Position numbers and translations under genes: made by a program. A stretch of 64,000 bases of DNA from Streptomyces sp. NBC_00390 (GTDB lineage Bacteria; Actinomycetota; Actinomycetes; Streptomycetales; Streptomycetaceae), in contig NZ_CP107945.1 of the NCBI RefSeq assembly GCF_036057275.1, positions 4,340,001-4,404,000 on the forward strand. The letters run 5' to 3'. Below the pieces are notes generated by a model. It had not been told where the DNA came from and did not search any database. It worked only from the letters and a program-made list of their open reading frames with translations. Of this stretch, positions 8,072 to 16,899 are shown in pieces; position 1 is the stretch's first letter, and each line of letters starts with the position of its first letter.

Positions 8072-9631
8072 CTACTCGGTCACCTCGTGGTCGTGACCGT
8101 CGTGCAGGCCGCCGCCGCTGCCCGCGTCACCGTCCGTGGGGACGGAGGTGACGGGCTTGCGCAGCGAGCTCAGGTCGTGGGCGTAGGTGCCCACCGCATT
8201 GGCGATGACGCCGATGTTCACCCGGAACGCCGTCATGTTGATGTTGCTGAGGTTGTCGCCCTTGGCGTGGTAGTTCACGTCGTACGCGACGCCCGCCGTG
8301 CCGCCGAACTTCGCCGCCTGCGCCTCGGTCTTGATGCCCTCGGCGCCGGTGAAGGTGCCGCCGGAGGGGATGCCGACCTCGATGAACGGCCCGTAGTCGG
8401 AGCGGCCGGTGAAGTCGGTGCCCTCGTGCGGGGTGCCGCGCTTGTCGAGGAACTCGTTGATGTCGCGCTCGAGTTGGGCCGAGCCGGCGGGGCCCGCCGG
8501 CGAGCCGACACCGTCGGAGTCGTCGCCGTCGTAGACGAAGAGCCCGTAGTTCGGCGAGGCGATCATGTCGAAGTTCAGATAGAGCTTGATCTCCTTCTTG
8601 CCCAGGTCGCTGAGGTTCGCGACGTAGTGCTCGGAGCCGAGCAGGCCGTTCTCCTCGGCCGACCACCAGGCGAAGCGCACCTTGTTGGCGGGCCGCTTCT
8701 CCGCCTTGGCCAGTTCCTCGGCGACCTCGAGCAGACCGGCCGAGCCGGAGCCGTTGTCGTTGATGCCGGGGCCGGCGGTGACCGAGTCGAGGTGCGCGCC
8801 GAGCATCACGGTGTTGGCCGCGTTGCCGTGGCGGGTCTCCGCGATGACGTTGTTGGTGCTGCGCATCTGCTGGAACTCGCGGATCTCGAAGGAGATGTTC
8901 ACCGGGCCCTTGGCGAGGTCCGCGGCGAGCTTCTCGCCCTCGGCAAGGGTGACGCCACCGGTCGGGATCTTGCCGGCGGCGACCTCGCCGAGGGTGCCGG
9001 AGAGCGCGCCCTCGGTGTTGTTGTAGATGATCGCGCCGATCGCGCCCGCGTCGGCCGCGGCCGCCTGCTTGGCGGCGAAGGTGCACCCGCCGCGCTTGAT
9101 CAGCGCGATCTTGCCGGTGAAGGTGCCCGACGCGTAGTCGGTGGCCTCACAGCCGGTGGTGCCGTCCACGGGCACCGCGGCCAGATCGGCCTTGACGCCG
9201 CCCACCGGGGTGGACTTGGTGTAGGTCATCGCCTCGATGGCGATGTCGCGGGGCGCGGGGGATATGACGGAGAGCTTCTCGGCGAGCGTCTCGGTGTACA
9301 TGAACTCGAAGCGCTGGTACGAGACGTCGTACCCGTACTTCTTCAGCTGCTGGTACACGTACGCGGCGGACGCGTCGTGCCCGAGCGAACCGGCGGCGCG
9401 GTGTCCGTCGGTCGTGTCGGCTATCTGCTGGAACTTCCTCAGATGTTTGTAGGCGTCCTGCGCGGACGACTTGTCGACCAGCTTCCGTGCCAGCTTCGAC
9501 GCGTCCTTGGCCGCCCGGTCAGCGGGGTCCAGACGGTGCGCTGCGGACGGGGAGGCGGATGCCAGCAGGAGCGGGGTCGCGAGTGCGGCTGCGGCCAGGG
9601 TGGCCACGGCTCTGCGATGGGATGCGTTCAC
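8072..9631 (-). CDS. secreted M28 family aminopeptidase with PA domain
   Basis: 519-aa exported zinc peptidase. A signal peptide covers about residues 1-31 (cleavage after PSAA). A protease-associated insert spans about 140-250, then the M28 core follows with the expected zinc-site residues: GAHLDS (280-282), NDNGSG (D292), SAEENG (E326/E327), a later Asp (355) and YHAKGDN (H455). The short His-rich C-terminus ends HDGHDHEVTE. Start is GTG at 9631 with AAGGA 5 nt upstream. It would remove N-terminal residues from peptides outside the cell, like the S. griseus aminopeptidase family. Confidence 0.92.
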   Translation of the reverse strand: MNASHRRAVATLAAAALATPLLLASASPSAAHRLDPADRAAKDASKLARKLVDKSSAQDAYKHLRKFQQIADTTDGHRAAGSLGHDASAAYVYQQLKKYGYDVSYQRFEFMYTETLAEKLSVISPAPRDIAIEAMTYTKSTPVGGVKADLAAVPVDGTTGCEATDYASGTFTGKIALIKRGGCTFAAKQAAAADAGAIGAIIYNNTEGALSGTLGEVAAGKIPTGGVTLAEGEKLAADLAKGPVNISFEIREFQQMRSTNNVIAETRHGNAANTVMLGAHLDSVTAGPGINDNGSGSAGLLEVAEELAKAEKRPANKVRFAWWSAEENGLLGSEHYVANLSDLGKKEIKLYLNFDMIASPNYGLFVYDGDDSDGVGSPAGPAGSAQLERDINEFLDKRGTPHEGTDFTGRSDYGPFIEVGIPSGGTFTGAEGIKTEAQAAKFGGTAGVAYDVNYHAKGDNLSNINMTAFRVNIGVIANAVGTYAHDLSSLRKPVTSVPTDGDAGSGGGLHDGHDHEVTE

Positions 9632-9772
9632 AGAGGTCCTTCCCGGTGCGAACGTGTGTTGAAGGGAAGTTAGCGATCTCTGCGGATTCTGGGAACACCT
9701 GAGCCACAACTGACGGCGTATTTCGTGTCATCGGCGCCCGGAGCCGAATCATCCACTTCAACTCGGCCGGGA

Positions 9773-10369
9773 TCAGGCCTTTTTGGCGGTCGCTGCCGCT
9801 TTTGCGGCACGCTTCATTTCCTGCTTGTGCTCCCGCACCTTGGCGAGCGACTCCGGCCCGGTGATGTCGGCGGCCGACCGGTAGGAGCCCTTCTCGCCGT
9901 AGGCACCGGCCGCCTCGCGCCAGCCCTTGGGCTGCACCCCGTACTGCTTGCCCAGCAGCGCGAGGAAGATCTTCGCCTTCTGCTCGCCGAAGCCGGGCAG
10001 TGCCTTGAGGCGGGCGAGCAGTTCCGCGCCGCTCGTCACGTCCCGCCACACCGCGCTCGCGTCGCCGTCGTACTCGTCGACGAGGTACTGGCACAGCTGC
10101 TGGATCCGCTTGGCCATCGACCCCGGGTAGCGGTGGACGGCCGGCTTCTCCTTCAGCAGTTCGGCGAAGGCCTCGGGGTCGTACGCGGCGATCTCCGCGC
10201 AGTCCAGATCGTCGCCGCCCATGCGCTGAGCGACGGTGTACGGGCCCGAGAACGCCCACTCCATCGGTACCTGCTGGTCGAGAAGCATCCCCACCAGGGC
10301 GGCGAGCGGGCTGCGGCCGAGCAGTTCGTCGGCCTCGGGCTGCTGGGCGAGATGAATGGTGGCGTCCAT
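9773..10369 (-). CDS. HhH-GPD-type base excision DNA repair protein
   Basis: 198-aa protein of the HhH-GPD superfamily, actinobacterial type. The helix-hairpin-helix is seen as ALPGFGEQKAKIFLALLG; the N-terminus MDATIHLAQQPEADELL is typical for this family and fixes the ATG at 10369. I do not see the catalytic Lys/Asp arrangement of EndoIII-class lyases clearly enough to name a lesion. The C-terminus is Lys/Ala-rich (KRAAKAAATAKKA). Upstream lies the broken MoxR operon, divergent. Confidence 0.85.
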   Translation of the reverse strand: MDATIHLAQQPEADELLGRSPLAALVGMLLDQQVPMEWAFSGPYTVAQRMGGDDLDCAEIAAYDPEAFAELLKEKPAVHRYPGSMAKRIQQLCQYLVDEYDGDASAVWRDVTSGAELLARLKALPGFGEQKAKIFLALLGKQYGVQPKGWREAAGAYGEKGSYRSAADITGPESLAKVREHKQEMKRAAKAAATAKKA

Positions 10370-10509
10370 GGACCGATGATCGCCCGGTGGCCTGGGCGCC
10401 GCCAGTGACAGGCGCGCGGACGGGTTCCCGGCAGCTGCGGGGAATCCGAGTGCGCGTGCGAATGCGGCGCTCATGGACTCCCGGATGTGATCGAAGAGCC
10501 CCATTCCGC

Positions 10510-11232
10510 GTCGATTCCCACGCCGCCCCGCCGGTCTCACCCGCCGGACAGGACGCGCGTGCCGTGCGCGACGCCGTGGCCGCCGCGCGGGCGGGGCTGG
10601 TCGACCGGGAGATCGCTTGTCGGAGACCGTGGTGCTCTGTGCCGTCGCCGGTGAGCACCTGCTGGTGATCGGGCTGCCCGGAACCGCCAAGTCGGAGGCG
10701 GTACGGCGGGTGTCGCAGCAGCTCGGCGGGCAGCTCTTCGAGTACGTCCTGGGCCGGTTCACCGAGCCCAACGAGATTTTCGGGCCCGTCGACCTGCGCC
10801 GGCTGCGCGAGGGCGTCGTCGAGGTGGAGACCACGGGGATGCTCCCCGAGGCCGATGTCGCCTTCCTGGACGAGGTGTTCCTCGGGTCCACCGCGATCCT
10901 CAACACCCTGCTGGGGCTGCTCAACGAGCGGACCTTCCGGCGCGGCAGCACCTCGGTGGACGTCCCGCTGCGGGTCTGTGTCGGCGCCGTCGCTCGGCTT
11001 CGTGCTGCTGGGCGGCGAGCCGCGCCTCGTGCCCCGGTCCGCCGCCGGTCACCTGGTGCGCATCCGCGGCGGCAGGCGGGACACCGTGCTCACCAAGGCG
11101 TCCGGTACGGACGCGCCCCTCGTGCACCCGGTCCTGCCGCTGCTCGCGCTGCGCCGTGACGACGGCACGGTCGAGGTGTTCGACCTGGAGTCCCTGGAGC
11201 GGGTCATGAACCTGCGGAAGGGCCTCGCATGA
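10510..11232 (+). pseudogene. MoxR-type AAA ATPase fused by deletion to a beta-propeller fragment
   Basis: Residues typical of a MoxR ATPase run in two frames. The N-terminal piece (AVRDAVAAARAGLVDREI) is shifted by about one base near 10617 from the rest: Walker A region VIGLPGTAKSEAV, FTEPNEIFGPVDL, Walker B region ADVAFLDEVFLGS, and LLNERTFRRGST. The ATPase stops abruptly near 10985; its sensor/lid half is missing. In another frame follows a short beta-propeller-like segment (RRDDGTVEVFDLESLERVMNLRKGLA) whose stop overlaps the next ATG. No proper start codon is seen (GTC at 10510). This is a remnant of at least two genes joined by deletion, not an expressed enzyme. Confidence 0.75.
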
Positions 11233-11750
11233 CGACACCGAGTCCGCCGCCCGCCTTCCGGGGGCGGGTCGAGGCACACGCGCTGGTGTTCTTCGCCGCG
11301 CTCCTCGGCGAAGCCGAGGCCCGGGCCCGCGTGCTGGAGCTGTGGCTCCTCGGCACCACCGTGTACGCGCTGCCGGACGACGGTGACTGGCTCGTGCTGT
11401 TCGGGGAGGCGCGCTCGCTGCGCGCCGAGCATGCCCTGGGGCTGCCGGTCGCCACCGCTGCGGCCGGCGGCCGGATCGACCTGCACGGGCAGGCCGTACA
11501 GGGACGTACGACCTCCGGAGCCTTCCCGTACTCGACCCGGCCGACTGGCTCGGCCTGGACGGCTTTGCCCGGCACGCTCTGGCCCCGCTGGAGCCGCCGG
11601 AGCCCGCTGCGGGTCCACGCGGGCCTGGCCACCCTCCACGACGGGCAGGGCCGGATCGTCGTCCTGGACCTCACGCATCGCTCGCTGGCACTGAACCTGC
11701 GGACGGCACTGCGCTGCGGGCCCTGGCCGCGGGAGTGCGCGACCCGGGCC
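11229..11750 (+). pseudogene. bpX6-like gene of a MoxR-vWA-beta-propeller system, frameshifted
   Basis: Begins with an ATGA overlap on the preceding fragment (MTTPSPPPAFRGRVEAHALVF), then GEAEARARVLELWLLGTTVYALPD, which I recognise as bpX6-like. Near 11490 the family-like text jumps frame: DPADWLGLDGFARHALAPLEPP is read two bases out. From about 11600 the first frame again makes sense (GLATLHDGQGRIVVLDLTHRSLALNLRT), a propeller-type repeat like the one ending the previous fragment. At least two frame breaks make it non-functional. The end is taken just before the convergent sigma gene. Confidence 0.65.
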
Positions 11751-11752
11751 GT

Positions 11753-12988
11753 TCAGCCGCCTTCCAGCCGGGCCGCCCGCATCCGGAGGTATCGGGCCTC
11801 GGGCACGCTCAGCGTGCGTTGCGCCGCCGACTCGTAGGCCGTGCGGGCGGCTTCGGTGTCGCCCGCCTTCTCCAGCAGATGCGCGCGTACCGCGTCCAGC
11901 CGGTAGTGGCCCGCCAGCCGGTCCTCCAGCTCGGCGACGTCGGCCAGCCCCGCCCGCGGTCCGTGCACCATCGCCACCGCGACCGCCCGCCCCAGCCGCG
12001 CCATCGGCTCGGGGGCCCGCTCCACGATCAGGTCGTACAGGGCGAGGATCTGCGGCCAGTCGGTGGCGCCGGCGGTCGCCGCCTCGTCGTGGAGCGCCGC
12101 GATCGCCGCCTGCAGCTGGTACGCGCCGGCCGGGCCCTGCGACAGCGCCTCCTCCACCAGCGCGGTGCCCTCGGCGATCGCTTCCCGGTCCCAGCGGTCG
12201 CGGTCCTGTTCGTCGAGAGGGATCAGTTCGCCGTGGGGGCCCGTGCGGGCCGCACTGCGGGCCTCGGTGAGCAGCATCAGTGCCAGCAGACCGGTGACCG
12301 CGCCCTCCTCGGGCAGCAGCCGGCGCACCGCCCGGGCGAGCCGGATCGCCTCCCCTGCGAGGTCGGAGCGGTGCAGGTCGCGGCCGGTGGTCGCCGTGTA
12401 CCCCTCGTTGAAGATCAGATAGAGGACCTGGAGGACCACCGCGAGGCGGGCGTCGCGGTCCGCGGCAGAAGGCTGCCGGAACGGCACCCCCCTGATCTTC
12501 TGCTTGGCCCGGCTGATGCGCTGCGCCATCGTGGCCTCCGGCACCAGATGCGCCCGCGCGATCTCCAGCGTCGTCAGACCGCCCACCGCCCGCAGGGTGA
12601 GCGCGATCTGCGCGGCGGGGGACAGTTCGGGGTGGCAGCACAGGAAGAGCAGCGTGAGGGTGTCGTCCTCGGACGGCGCGCGGCCCTCACCGGGGGGCGG
12701 CGCCGTGAAGGCGTCCCGCGGGGTGAGCTGGGCGGCCGACTCCTCCCGGCGGCGGCGCGCCTCCTCGCTGCGCAGCAGATCGGTCAGCCTGCGGGCGGCG
12801 ACCCGGATCAGCCAGCCGCGCGGATTGGCGGGGACGCCGTCGCCGGGCCACTGCTGCGCGGCCGCCAGCAGCGCCTCCTGCACGGAGTCCTCGGCCAGAT
12901 CGAAGTGGCCGTACCGGCGTACCAGCGCGCCGAGAACCTGCGGCGCGTGGCGGCGCAGCAGGTCCTCGACCTCCCTCGTACCTCTCAC
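11753..12988 (-). CDS. ECF sigma factor with C-terminal extension (SigJ/ECF42-like)
   Basis: 411-aa extracytoplasmic-function sigma factor of the DUF6596 type. Sigma-70 region 2 (EDLLRRHAPQVLGALVRRYG...DLAEDSVQEALLAA) and region 4 (LTTLEIARAHLVPEATMAQRISRAKQKI) lie in the first 190 residues; the C-terminal half (from about VLQVLYLIFNEGY) is the TPR-like extension of this group. GTG at 12988 overlaps the stop of the DGPF gene (GTGA), so the two are translationally coupled. In this group the DGPF partner is conserved, and control is thought to be through the extension rather than a classical anti-sigma factor. Confidence 0.9.
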   Translation of the reverse strand: MRGTREVEDLLRRHAPQVLGALVRRYGHFDLAEDSVQEALLAAAQQWPGDGVPANPRGWLIRVAARRLTDLLRSEEARRRREESAAQLTPRDAFTAPPPGEGRAPSEDDTLTLLFLCCHPELSPAAQIALTLRAVGGLTTLEIARAHLVPEATMAQRISRAKQKIRGVPFRQPSAADRDARLAVVLQVLYLIFNEGYTATTGRDLHRSDLAGEAIRLARAVRRLLPEEGAVTGLLALMLLTEARSAARTGPHGELIPLDEQDRDRWDREAIAEGTALVEEALSQGPAGAYQLQAAIAALHDEAATAGATDWPQILALYDLIVERAPEPMARLGRAVAVAMVHGPRAGLADVAELEDRLAGHYRLDAVRAHLLEKAGDTEAARTAYESAAQRTLSVPEARYLRMRAARLEGG

Positions 12989-13404
12989 CCGCACACATCG
13001 CCTCCGCCGTTGTCGATGGGCCGGATGACCACGGGGTAGTCGGGGCTGCCCTCGGGGACCGGGCACTGGGCGACGCGCGCCGCGATCTCCGTGACCCTCT
13101 CCAGGCTCTCGCACTCCAGGACCCAGTAGCCGGCGAGAAGTTCCTTGGTCTCGCCGTACGGCCCGTCGGTGATGACCGGCCGGCCGTCCTTGCCCGCCCT
13201 GACGTGGCGGGTCTGCGCGGGCTCGACCAGTCCCTGCGCGTCCACGAGCTCCCCGGACTCGGCGAGGTCGTCGTTGACGGCCTGCATGAAGGCGAACATG
13301 GACTGCATGTCCTTCTCGCTCCACGCCGGGGAGTGCTCGGACGGCTTCCCGCGCATCGCCTCGTAGTCGGCCTGCGTGCCCTGCACCATCACCAGGTACT
13401 TCAT
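12985..13404 (-). CDS. DGPF (YCII-related) domain protein, ECF partner
   Basis: 139-aa protein MKYLVMVQGTQADY with the signature ITDGPYGETKELLAGYWVLE. YCII-related folds are ferredoxin-like; the DGPF type is genetically linked to ECF42-like sigma factors, and its biochemical role is unknown. ATG at 13404 has GAGGGAG upstream. It is first in a two-gene operon with the sigma factor, overlapping by 4 bp. Confidence 0.9.
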   Translation of the reverse strand: MKYLVMVQGTQADYEAMRGKPSEHSPAWSEKDMQSMFAFMQAVNDDLAESGELVDAQGLVEPAQTRHVRAGKDGRPVITDGPYGETKELLAGYWVLECESLERVTEIAARVAQCPVPEGSPDYPVVIRPIDNGGGDVCG

Positions 13405-13513
13405 GGTCGTGCTCCCTCGGGATGAGTGGTCGCCCTTGTGGGCAACTTTCACAGGGGACGTCGGAGCCGGTGACGGATTCTCGACAGGCACGCCGGACTT
13501 TTTCCGGGGAAGT

Positions 13514-14326
13514 TCACCCGGCTCGTAGAAAACGCAGGTCACGGGCGACGACCCGGTCGCGTGGGCCCGCTGCCCGCAGTACGACATCGAGAACCGGGCC
13601 GTCGTCCGCGCAGTAGCTGTGCGAGAACCAGGGCATGTTCGCCTCCACCGTGGCCCAGTGTTCCTGCCCGGTGTCCGGGTCCAGCACGAGTCCGATGTCG
13701 ACGGTCACCGCGCTGGGCAGCGAGTCCGCGACGGCGTCGAGCAGGCGCCCGGCGAAGCGCAGGGCATCCCGGTCGCGTGGCCGGTCCGGGTGGAGCGGGG
13801 CCGTGTCGAGGCGGCCGAAGGTGGCGTACCGGCTCGCCGCCGCGACCTGTCCGTCGAGCACGAACAGCCGGTACTCGACGGCGAACGTCACCACGTCGGA
13901 GACCAGCACCGGCGTGTCCGGTCCTATGCCGTCGCCGGCGCGGGGCAGCCTCGCGCCGTCCGCGTACACGGCGGCCGGCAGCGTCTTCTCGCTGGGCGGC
14001 TTGACGAAGACCGGACTGCGCGCGGTCCAGGCCTCCGAAAGCGTGGTCAGCTCCATCCGTCGCCGGGTGTACTCGTGCGGCAGCCGCACGAGCCAGTCGT
14101 CGGGCGGCTCCAGCAGCGCGAGACCGACCTGGCCGCTGATCCGCGCCGCGGCGATCGGCCCTCCGTACCAGTGCACGTGGCGGCCGCCCAGGCCGTCGAG
14201 CGAGCCCGGGCCGGTGACGACACGGACGTCCATGCCGCGCCGCGCGGCAGCCCGCGCCAGCAGCGCGGTCGTGGAGGTTTCCTGCGCGGAGGTGAGCAGC
14301 ACCCCCGGCATCGTGGCCCCGTTCAT
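13514..14326 (-). CDS. ATP-grasp domain protein
   Basis: 270-aa protein of an actinobacterial ATP-grasp group. The region VFVKPPSEKTLPAAVY is an ATP-binding strand, VEYRLFVLDGQVAAASRY the second ATP-grasp subdomain, and TVDIGLVLDPDTG...VEANMPWFSHSY the metal-binding end (Glu/Asn). The N-terminus MPGVLLTSAQETSTTALL resembles a small Rossmann half. ATG at 14326 or GTG at 14329, both after GGGAGGG. A carboxylate-amine or thiol ligase is implied; the substrate cannot be read. The gene is followed by the DGPF/ECF pair in the same direction. Confidence 0.75.
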   Translation of the reverse strand: MNGATMPGVLLTSAQETSTTALLARAAARRGMDVRVVTGPGSLDGLGGRHVHWYGGPIAAARISGQVGLALLEPPDDWLVRLPHEYTRRRMELTTLSEAWTARSPVFVKPPSEKTLPAAVYADGARLPRAGDGIGPDTPVLVSDVVTFAVEYRLFVLDGQVAAASRYATFGRLDTAPLHPDRPRDRDALRFAGRLLDAVADSLPSAVTVDIGLVLDPDTGQEHWATVEANMPWFSHSYCADDGPVLDVVLRAAGPRDRVVARDLRFLRAG

Positions 14327-14425
14327 CACTGACGTCCCTCCCCTTTGTCGAGCCGTTCACCGTACCCGGCCCGACAAGGGGGACGCTTCGCCGTTTCGTG
14401 TGCCGTCCAGGCCCTGTCCGGCCGC

Positions 14426-15241
14426 TCAGCGCAGCCCGTGTCTGCGGGCCACCATCCGCTCGACCGCCGCCCGTGGCAGCAGCCGGCGCAGCGCGAACAC
14501 CGCGGGCGCGTTGCTGCCCACCGCGTACAGCGGCTTCGGCCGTGCGGCCTCGACAGCGCGGACCACGGTGGCGGCGACCTGCCCGGCCGAGATGCCGTTC
14601 GCCTCATTGGCGTTCAGCGCGGCCAGCATGGTCCGGTACTCGGCCTCGAAGGGCGAGCCGTCGGCCAGGTACTGCGTGCGCCGCTCGCTGATGCCGGTCC
14701 TGATGGAACCGGGTTCGACGGTGGTGATCCCGACGCCGTACGGCGCGACCTCGCGCCGCGCGGCATGGGCGAAGCCCTTGATCGCGGCCTTGGAGGCCAC
14801 GTACGAGGAGCGGTACGCCAGTGGGAAGCTGGCCAGCATCGAACCGACCATCACGACGCGGCCGTGACCGCGGGCGCGCATGCCGGGCAGCACGAGCTGG
14901 GTGAGCCGTACGGCGCCGAAGACATTGAGCCTGAACAGCCGCTCGACGGCTTCCATGGGCAGTTCCTCGATCGGCCCGTTCTGGCTCTCGCCCGCGTTGT
15001 TGACCAGGACGTCGACCTCGCCCGCCGCTGCCGCGCACGCCTCGATGGAGGCGTTGTCGGTGAGGTCGAGCGCGACGTACTCGACGCCGGGGACCGGCCC
15101 GGTGACCGTCTTCGGACTGCGGCTTGTGCCGACCACGCGGTAGCCGCGTGCGACGAGCGCCGCGGCCACGGCCGCGCCGATGCCGGAGGAGGCGCCCGTC
15201 ACCAGCGCGGTGCGGCCCGCGCCGGGCGAGGGGGCGCTCAT
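14426..15241 (-). CDS. SDR family oxidoreductase
   Basis: 271-aa short-chain dehydrogenase. The NAD(P) motif TGASSGIGAAVAA is near residue 15, LVNNAG near 80, and the catalytic S-Y-K is present (YRSSYVASKAAIKG). RTGISERRTQY follows as the substrate lid. Its ATG overlaps the TGA of the flavoprotein gene upstream (ATGA at 15238), so it is the third gene of a tight operon behind a TetR regulator. Probable role with its partner in oxidising or reducing a small lipophilic substrate; not determined. Confidence 0.9.
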   Translation of the reverse strand: MSAPSPGAGRTALVTGASSGIGAAVAAALVARGYRVVGTSRSPKTVTGPVPGVEYVALDLTDNASIEACAAAAGEVDVLVNNAGESQNGPIEELPMEAVERLFRLNVFGAVRLTQLVLPGMRARGHGRVVMVGSMLASFPLAYRSSYVASKAAIKGFAHAARREVAPYGVGITTVEPGSIRTGISERRTQYLADGSPFEAEYRTMLAALNANEANGISAGQVAATVVRAVEAARPKPLYAVGSNAPAVFALRRLLPRAAVERMVARRHGLR

Positions 15242-16899
15242 GCCAGGCTCCCGGCGAGGGCGCGGCCCGCCGCACGGCCGGAGAAGATGCAGCCGCCGAG
15301 GAAGGTGCCCTCCAGCGCGTTGTAGCCGTGCACACCGCCGCCGCCGAACCCGGCGACCTCGCCCGCCGCGTACAGCCCGTCGAAGACGGAGCCGTCGGGG
15401 CGCACGACCTGAGAGTCGAGCGTGGTCTCGAGCCCGCCGAGGGTCTTGCGGGTCAGCAGATGCAGCCGTACGGCGATCAGCGGACCGTGTGCCGGATCGA
15501 GCAGCCGGTGCGGTTTGGCGACCCGGGTGATCTTGTCGGGCCAGTAGGCGCGGGCGTTCCTGACCGACATCAGCTGGAAGTCCTTGGAGTACGCGTTGCC
15601 GACCTCCCGGTCGCGCGCCACGACCTCCCGCTCCACCTGGGCGAGGTCGAGCTGCGGGCCCGGCGAGATCGCGTTCATGCCCTCGACGAGCTCCCCCAGG
15701 GTGCGCCGTACGACGAAGTCCTCGCCGTGGTCGAGGAAAGCCTGTACGGGGCCGGGAGCGCCCTTCTTGCCCCGGGACAGCACGAGCTTCAGGTCCTTGC
15801 CGGTGATGTCGGGATTCTGCTCGGATCCGGAGAGCGCGAACTCCTTCTCCACGATCGAGCGGGTGAGGACGAACCAGGTGTGGTCATGGCCCGTGCCCAC
15901 GATGTGCTTCAGCGTGCCGAGCGTGTCGTGCCCGGGGAACAGCGGCACCGGAAGCCGCCGGCCGGTCGCGTCGAGCCACAGCGACGAGGGCCCCGGGATG
16001 ATGCGTATCGCGTGATCGGGCCAGATCGGGTCCCAGTTCTTGATGCCCTCGGTGTAGTGCCACATACGGTCGCGGTTGACGATCGAGCCGCCCGCGCTCT
16101 CGGTGATCTCCAGCATCCGGCCGTCGACGTGCGCCGGGACGCCGGTGATCATCGATGCGGGGGCGGGACCGATGCGCTCGGCCGGCCAGTTCTTGCGTAC
16201 GAGCTCCGGGTTGCCGCCGATCCCGCCGGACGTGACGACCACGGCCTGGGCGCGCAGCTCGAACTCGCCCGCCGCCTCGCGCGACGAGGCGACGCCGCGA
16301 GGCTCCGAGGAGGGAACGAGGACCGTGCCGCGCACGCCGACTGCGGCGCCGTTCTCGACGATCAGGGAGTCGACCTGATGGCGGTACCTGAAGGTGATCA
16401 GGCCGCGTGCGGCGGCCTCGAGCACGGGCTCGCGGAACACCCGGACGACCTCGGGCCCGGTGCCCCAGGTGAGGTGGAAGCGGGGTACGGAGTTGCCGTG
16501 GCCGCCCGCGGTGCCCGCGCCCCGCTCTGCCCAGCCGACCGTCGGCATCACGCGCAGTCCGAGCCGGTGCAGGTAGTCCCGCTTCTCACCGGCCGCGAAG
16601 TCCACGTACGCATGTGCCCACTGCCGCGGCCAGTGGTCCTCACGGTCCCGGTCGAAGGCGGCCGAGCCGAGCCAGTCGGCGAGTGCGAGGTCGCGGGAGT
16701 CCTTGATGCCCATGCGGCGCTGCTCGGGGCTGTCGACGAGGAACAGCCCACCGAGCGACCAGAACGCCTGGCCGCCCAGATTGGCCTCGTTCTCCTGGTC
16801 GACGACGGTCACCCGCCGCCCGGCACGGGTCAGTTCGTATGTTGCGACCAGCCCGGCAAGACCGGCACCCACCACGATGACATCGGCGTCGTCGCTCAT
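15238..16899 (-). CDS. FAD-binding dehydrogenase (flavocytochrome/ketosteroid-dehydrogenase-like)
   Basis: 553-aa flavoprotein starting MSDDADVIVVGAGLAGLVATYEL, a classic FAD dinucleotide fold, and ending with the second FAD contact GLYAAGEVAGFGGGGVHGYN. The family includes fumarate reductase and 3-ketosteroid dehydrogenase relatives; this actinobacterial branch is annotated only as FAD-binding dehydrogenase. The central part (GGIGGNPELVRKNWP) carries the capping-domain loop. Both ends overlap neighbours by ATGA, giving strict translational coupling with tetR and the SDR gene. Confidence 0.9.
   Translation of the reverse strand: MSDDADVIVVGAGLAGLVATYELTRAGRRVTVVDQENEANLGGQAFWSLGGLFLVDSPEQRRMGIKDSRDLALADWLGSAAFDRDREDHWPRQWAHAYVDFAAGEKRDYLHRLGLRVMPTVGWAERGAGTAGGHGNSVPRFHLTWGTGPEVVRVFREPVLEAAARGLITFRYRHQVDSLIVENGAAVGVRGTVLVPSSEPRGVASSREAAGEFELRAQAVVVTSGGIGGNPELVRKNWPAERIGPAPASMITGVPAHVDGRMLEITESAGGSIVNRDRMWHYTEGIKNWDPIWPDHAIRIIPGPSSLWLDATGRRLPVPLFPGHDTLGTLKHIVGTGHDHTWFVLTRSIVEKEFALSGSEQNPDITGKDLKLVLSRGKKGAPGPVQAFLDHGEDFVVRRTLGELVEGMNAISPGPQLDLAQVEREVVARDREVGNAYSKDFQLMSVRNARAYWPDKITRVAKPHRLLDPAHGPLIAVRLHLLTRKTLGGLETTLDSQVVRPDGSVFDGLYAAGEVAGFGGGGVHGYNALEGTFLGGCIFSGRAAGRALAGSLA

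Noticed and set aside
11049..12641. 530-codon minus-strand frame through the pseudogenes into the sigma gene
   Set aside because: It overlaps the ECF sigma gene in another frame and has only low-complexity Arg/Gly/Pro text.
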